From contig CAZAMT010000182.1 of NCBI GenBank assembly GCA_964486145.1, positions 1-8,209 of the forward strand: 8,209 nt of DNA, in the 5' to 3' direction. The notes below the pieces were generated by a model. That model had not been told where the DNA came from. It saw only the letters and a list, made by a program, of their open reading frames with translations, and searched no databases. Shown piece after piece: positions 5,505-8,209 of this stretch. The translations under genes were made by a program, and so were the position numbers. How positions within the stretch are numbered: position 1 is the first letter of the stretch; each line of letters begins with the position of its first letter. This DNA comes from CAZAMT01 sp964486145 (lineage in GTDB: Bacteria > Bacteroidota > Bacteroidia > Bacteroidales > JAAAOM01).

Positions 5505-7166
5505 ATGCTTACATCTCTTGTTGTAAAAAATTACGCGTTGATAAAGGACCTTGAAATTGATTTTCAAACCGGATTTTCGATTATTACCGGAGAAACGGGA
5601 GCCGGAAAATCAATTTTACTGGGTGCTTTGTCATTGTTACTCGGCCAGCGTGCAGATACAACGGTCCTGAGCATTCCTGAACAAAAATGCATTGTTGAAG
5701 GAAATTTTCAAATTACCGCTTACAATCTGGAAGCAATGTTTAAAGATTTTGAAATTGACTATGATGAAAATACAATCATTCGTCGTGAAATCAATTCCAA
5801 CGGTAAATCACGTGCTTTTATCAATGATACACCTGTGAATCTAAGAGTACTAAAGGTATTGGGTGAAAAATTGGTGGATATCCATTCGCAACACGAAACG
5901 CTGGAATTAAGCACTGATGATTTCCAGCTTGAGGTGGTAGATACCTATGCAGAAAATGGAATGATTTTGAGCAAATTTCGTGAAGAGTATCATCAGTTAA
6001 CATCTCTACAGAGGGAGTATGAGCAATTGATTGTTCAAACAGAAAAATACAAAGAGGAAAAAGATTTTTTGCAATTTCAGTTTGATGAACTGGAAGCACT
6101 CAAATTGAAGGAGGGGGAAGAGGTTGAACTCGACGAGGAACTGGAGAAGTTGTCACATGCTGAAGAAATTAAGCTAAATTTGGGACAGACTACAGAGACC
6201 TTTAGCGGTGAACACTTGAATACATTGGCTCAACTAAAAAACGCAATATCATTGATTGAAAAAACCAGTAAGTTTTTGCCTGAAATGGTGGATGTATACA
6301 AGCGTTTGGAATCGGTTTACCTCGAACTGAAAGATATTGCCCATGAGGTGGAATTTGCTGCAGAATCTGTAAATATTGATCCCCATCAACTTGAATATAT
6401 CCGTGATCGCCTGGATTCCATCAATCGTTTATTGCTGAAATACCAGGTAAGTACCACGAAAGAACTTCTCCGGATAAAAGCTGATGTTCAGGAAAAACTT
6501 GCCAACCTGGAAGATGCTGATTTTCATAAAGAGGAAAAGATGAAGGCGATTGATCGCCAACAACAAATCGTTGATTCCATTGCCAATGAAATTGATGATC
6601 AGCGGATAGCTGCGATTCCCGGAATTGAAAAAGTTGTCAATACGCATTTAAAGCAACTGGGAATGCCCAATGGAACATTTAAAGTTGAATTGACAAAACA
6701 TGAAAAATTCAATTTATTCGGCAAAAGCGGCATTAAATTTTTGTTCTCCGCAAATAGCGGAAATGATGCAAAAGAGCTTTCGAAGATTGCATCGGGAGGA
6801 GAACTATCAAGGTTAATGCTTAGTTTAAAAGCATTGATGGCTGAAAAAGTAAAGATGCCAACCATCGTTTTTGATGAAATTGACTCAGGGGTGTCAGGTG
6901 AAGTGGCAGATAAAGTAGGTAACATTATTCGTCAAATGTCCGAAAACAGGCAGGTATTTAATATTACGCATTTGCCGCAGGTTGCCAGCAAAGGTCAATA
7001 TCATTATAAAGTGTATAAGGAGAATTTAAATGGTCAGATTAATTCCAGGATAAAACGATTGACATTAGATGAACGACGCACTGAAATTGCTCAGATGTTG
7101 AGTGGAGAAAACCTCAGCGAGGCCGCTTACAGAAATGCAGATGAATTGCTGAACAGAAATCAGTAA
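5505..7166 (+). CDS. recN: DNA repair protein RecN
   Basis: RecN is an SMC-like ATPase that binds DNA ends and helps RecA-dependent repair of double-strand breaks by holding DNA segments together. The 553 residues match the family length. The N-terminal ATPase half has Walker A GETGAGKS (29-36) in the typical ITGETGAGKSILLGALSLLL context, and LVDIHSQHETLEL (123-135). Residues about 153-365 form the coiled-coil arms, including the family's DPHQLEYIRDRLDSINRLLL (292-311). The C-terminal half has the ABC signature ASGGELSRLM (429-438), Walker B TIVFDEIDSGVSG (453-465) with Asp457 and catalytic Glu458, and the switch histidine in ITHLPQVAS (487-495). It ends in the usual ENLSEAAYRNADELL. All motifs are intact, with no sign of truncation. 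It lies 80 bases after the DUF4835 gene and has its own promoter element, so it can be expressed independently. Confidence 0.97.
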   Translation: MLTSLVVKNYALIKDLEIDFQTGFSIITGETGAGKSILLGALSLLLGQRADTTVLSIPEQKCIVEGNFQITAYNLEAMFKDFEIDYDENTIIRREINSNGKSRAFINDTPVNLRVLKVLGEKLVDIHSQHETLELSTDDFQLEVVDTYAENGMILSKFREEYHQLTSLQREYEQLIVQTEKYKEEKDFLQFQFDELEALKLKEGEEVELDEELEKLSHAEEIKLNLGQTTETFSGEHLNTLAQLKNAISLIEKTSKFLPEMVDVYKRLESVYLELKDIAHEVEFAAESVNIDPHQLEYIRDRLDSINRLLLKYQVSTTKELLRIKADVQEKLANLEDADFHKEEKMKAIDRQQQIVDSIANEIDDQRIAAIPGIEKVVNTHLKQLGMPNGTFKVELTKHEKFNLFGKSGIKFLFSANSGNDAKELSKIASGGELSRLMLSLKALMAEKVKMPTIVFDEIDSGVSGEVADKVGNIIRQMSENRQVFNITHLPQVASKGQYHYKVYKENLNGQINSRIKRLTLDERRTEIAQMLSGENLSEAAYRNADELLNRNQ

Positions 7167-7258
7167 GTGATTGCATTTATATTTCATTGATTCCCGACCC
7201 TAATTTTTACTTAGGCTGAATTTCTTCATGAAAAATACAGATTTTCTGTTAGACCGCT

Positions 7259-7266
7259 TATCTTTG
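7259..7266 (+). promoter_or_regulatory. -7 promoter element for fabI (TATCTTTG)
   Basis: TATCTTTG, in TATCTTTGCAGCC, is an exact TAnnTTTG match 26 bases before the fabI ATG, giving an expected leader of about 20 bases. No well-placed -33 TTTG is evident. I see no clear operator nearby that would tell how fatty-acid synthesis is controlled. Confidence 0.7.
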
Positions 7267-7292
7267 CAGCCTTAATTAAAATTACATTGATT

Positions 7293-8123
7293 ATGGCTTA
7301 CAATTTATTGAAAGGTAAGAAAGGGATTATTTTTGGTGCGTTAAATGATAAGTCAATTGCCTGGAAAGTCGCTGAAAAGGCTTATGAAGAAGGTGCTGAA
7401 TTTACGTTATCAAACACCCCGGTTGCCCTTCGCATGGGAGATGTTAACGCGCTTGGAGAGAAATGTAATGCCAGGGTTATAGCTGCTGATGCAACCGATC
7501 CTGACGACCTTGAAAATTTGTTTAAAAAATCCATGGACGTTCTTGGTGGTAAAATCGACTTTATTTTACATTCCATTGGTATGTCTCCCAACGTACGCAA
7601 AGGACTGTCCTACGATCGATTGAACTACGATTTCTATCAAAAAACAATAGATATTTCTGCGTTATCATTTCATAAGGTTTTATACATTGCAAGAAAACTG
7701 GATGCAATCAATGAATGGGGTTCGGTAGTAGCCCTGTCCTATGTTGCTGCTCAACGCACCCTGTATGGTTACAATGACATGGCCGATGCCAAAGCGTTGC
7801 TGGAATCTATTGCACGCAGTTTCGGGTATATTTATGGCAGAGATAAAAAAATAAGGATCAATACCATTTCACAGTCACCCACCATGACAACTGCAGGGAG
7901 CGGAGTGAAAGGAATCGATTCGCTTATTGATTTCACTGAACGCATGTCGCCGTTGGGCAATGCAAATTCGGAGGATTGTGCAAATTACTGTGTTACAATG
8001 TTTTCAGATCTAACTAAAAAAGTAACTATGCAAAATCTGTATCATGATGGCGGGTTCTCCAGCATGGGTATGAGCATGAAAGCAATGACGCAATATGATA
8101 AAAGTTTTGAAGAATGTGATTAA
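7293..8123 (+). CDS. fabI: Enoyl-[acyl-carrier-protein] reductase FabI
   Basis: FabI reduces trans-2-enoyl-ACP to acyl-ACP with NAD(P)H, the last step of each elongation cycle of type II fatty-acid synthesis in the cytoplasm. From ATG 7293 it has 276 residues, slightly longer than E. coli FabI. It is a short-chain dehydrogenase fold: the cofactor loop IIFGALNDKSIAWKVAE (12-28), DATDP (66-70), the LHSIGM strand-turn (92-97), the active site with Tyr150, Tyr160 and Lys167 in SYVAAQRTLYGYNDMADAK, then INTISQSPTMTTAGSGVKG (189-207). The Tyr-x6-Lys spacing is that of FabI rather than FabV or FabK. An in-frame TTG at 7287 would add two residues, but MAYNLLKGKKGIIFG is the family N-terminus. It has its own -7 element and no clear terminator in the 86 bases left after it. 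The acyl-ACP it produces could supply the oxoamine synthase in this window, but that link is inference. Confidence 0.97.
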   Translation: MAYNLLKGKKGIIFGALNDKSIAWKVAEKAYEEGAEFTLSNTPVALRMGDVNALGEKCNARVIAADATDPDDLENLFKKSMDVLGGKIDFILHSIGMSPNVRKGLSYDRLNYDFYQKTIDISALSFHKVLYIARKLDAINEWGSVVALSYVAAQRTLYGYNDMADAKALLESIARSFGYIYGRDKKIRINTISQSPTMTTAGSGVKGIDSLIDFTERMSPLGNANSEDCANYCVTMFSDLTKKVTMQNLYHDGGFSSMGMSMKAMTQYDKSFEECD

Positions 8124-8209
8124 GTGAGGACAGGGAATGAATACAAAAGGTTGCAAAATGGAGGTTTAAAGCTTTGCGTGTTGTTTCTTCTCCATCTGAT
8201 ATCCCATCG
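8124..8209. other. Tail after fabI, no assigned gene
   Basis: No convincing gene or terminator is visible here. A weak inverted repeat GCAAA/TTTGC (8153-8157 and 8173-8177) has a 15-base loop and no U tract. On the minus strand, a frame is open from the window edge down to a TAA at 8166-8168 and would end in MEKKQHAKL. It could be the C-terminus of a convergent gene lying beyond the window, but 13 codons cannot establish that. Confidence 0.3.

Noticed and set aside
6429..6925. Minus-strand frames of 72 and 108 codons within recN
   Set aside because: The recN frame shows continuous conserved motifs here, so these are shadows.
7199..7215. CCTAA/TTAGG hairpin between recN and fabI
   Set aside because: It has only a 5-bp AT-rich stem with a 7-base loop and no U tract after it. 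A recN terminator is not supported.
1..8209. A mobile element, defence island or other novel multi-gene system
   Set aside because: Apart from the small unknown lipoprotein, the genes belong to Bacteroidota core families in an ordinary order. I saw no direct repeats, integrase, transposase, CRISPR repeats or toxin-antitoxin pair.

Overview
The window looks like a chromosomal housekeeping segment from a member of the Bacteroidota, probably a Bacteroidales/Marinilabiliales-like or flavobacterial lineage. Three things support this. First, several genes are preceded by the phylum's -7 promoter element TAnnTTTG, while Shine-Dalgarno sequences are inconspicuous. Second, there are Bacteroidota-type versions of BamD, RNA polymerase omega, CoaBC and FabI, plus DUF2795 and DUF4835 family proteins. 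Third, the order bamD-rpoZ-coaBC-DUF4835-recN, with fabI nearby, is one I recall as conserved in this phylum. The DNA is AT-rich, genes are tightly packed, and no gap exceeds about 160 bases. I see no tRNA, rRNA, insertion sequence, CRISPR array or phage gene.

Left part (1-1792): a small acidic DUF2795 protein (+) converges on a PLP-dependent alpha-oxoamine synthase (-), and a symmetric hairpin terminator lies between them. The synthase belongs to the family of serine palmitoyltransferase and 2-amino-3-ketobutyrate CoA ligase and has a distinctive substrate-loop signature. It appears to start at GTG, overlapped by an 8-codon ORF in another frame. A 158-base divergent intergenic region follows.

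Middle part (1793-5424), all on +: a tiny basic predicted lipoprotein of unknown function, then bamD (outer-membrane protein assembly), rpoZ (RNA polymerase omega), coaBC (coenzyme A synthesis) and a DUF4835 secreted protein. The last four are separated by 9, 19 and -4 bases and look like one operon. A TAnnTTTG element lies only 4 bases before the best bamD start codon, which suggests a leaderless transcript.

Right part (5425-8209): recN (double-strand break repair) and fabI (the last reduction step of each fatty-acid elongation cycle), each with its own TAnnTTTG element, then an 86-base tail with no assigned gene. Together the genes serve envelope assembly, CoA and fatty-acid supply, amino-acid-derived lipid synthesis, transcription and repair. 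I did not find a new defence or mobile system. The points most worth checking are the Cys-to-Ser change in the CoaC active-site flap, the substrate of the oxoamine synthase, the bamD and synthase translation starts, and the two proteins of unknown function.
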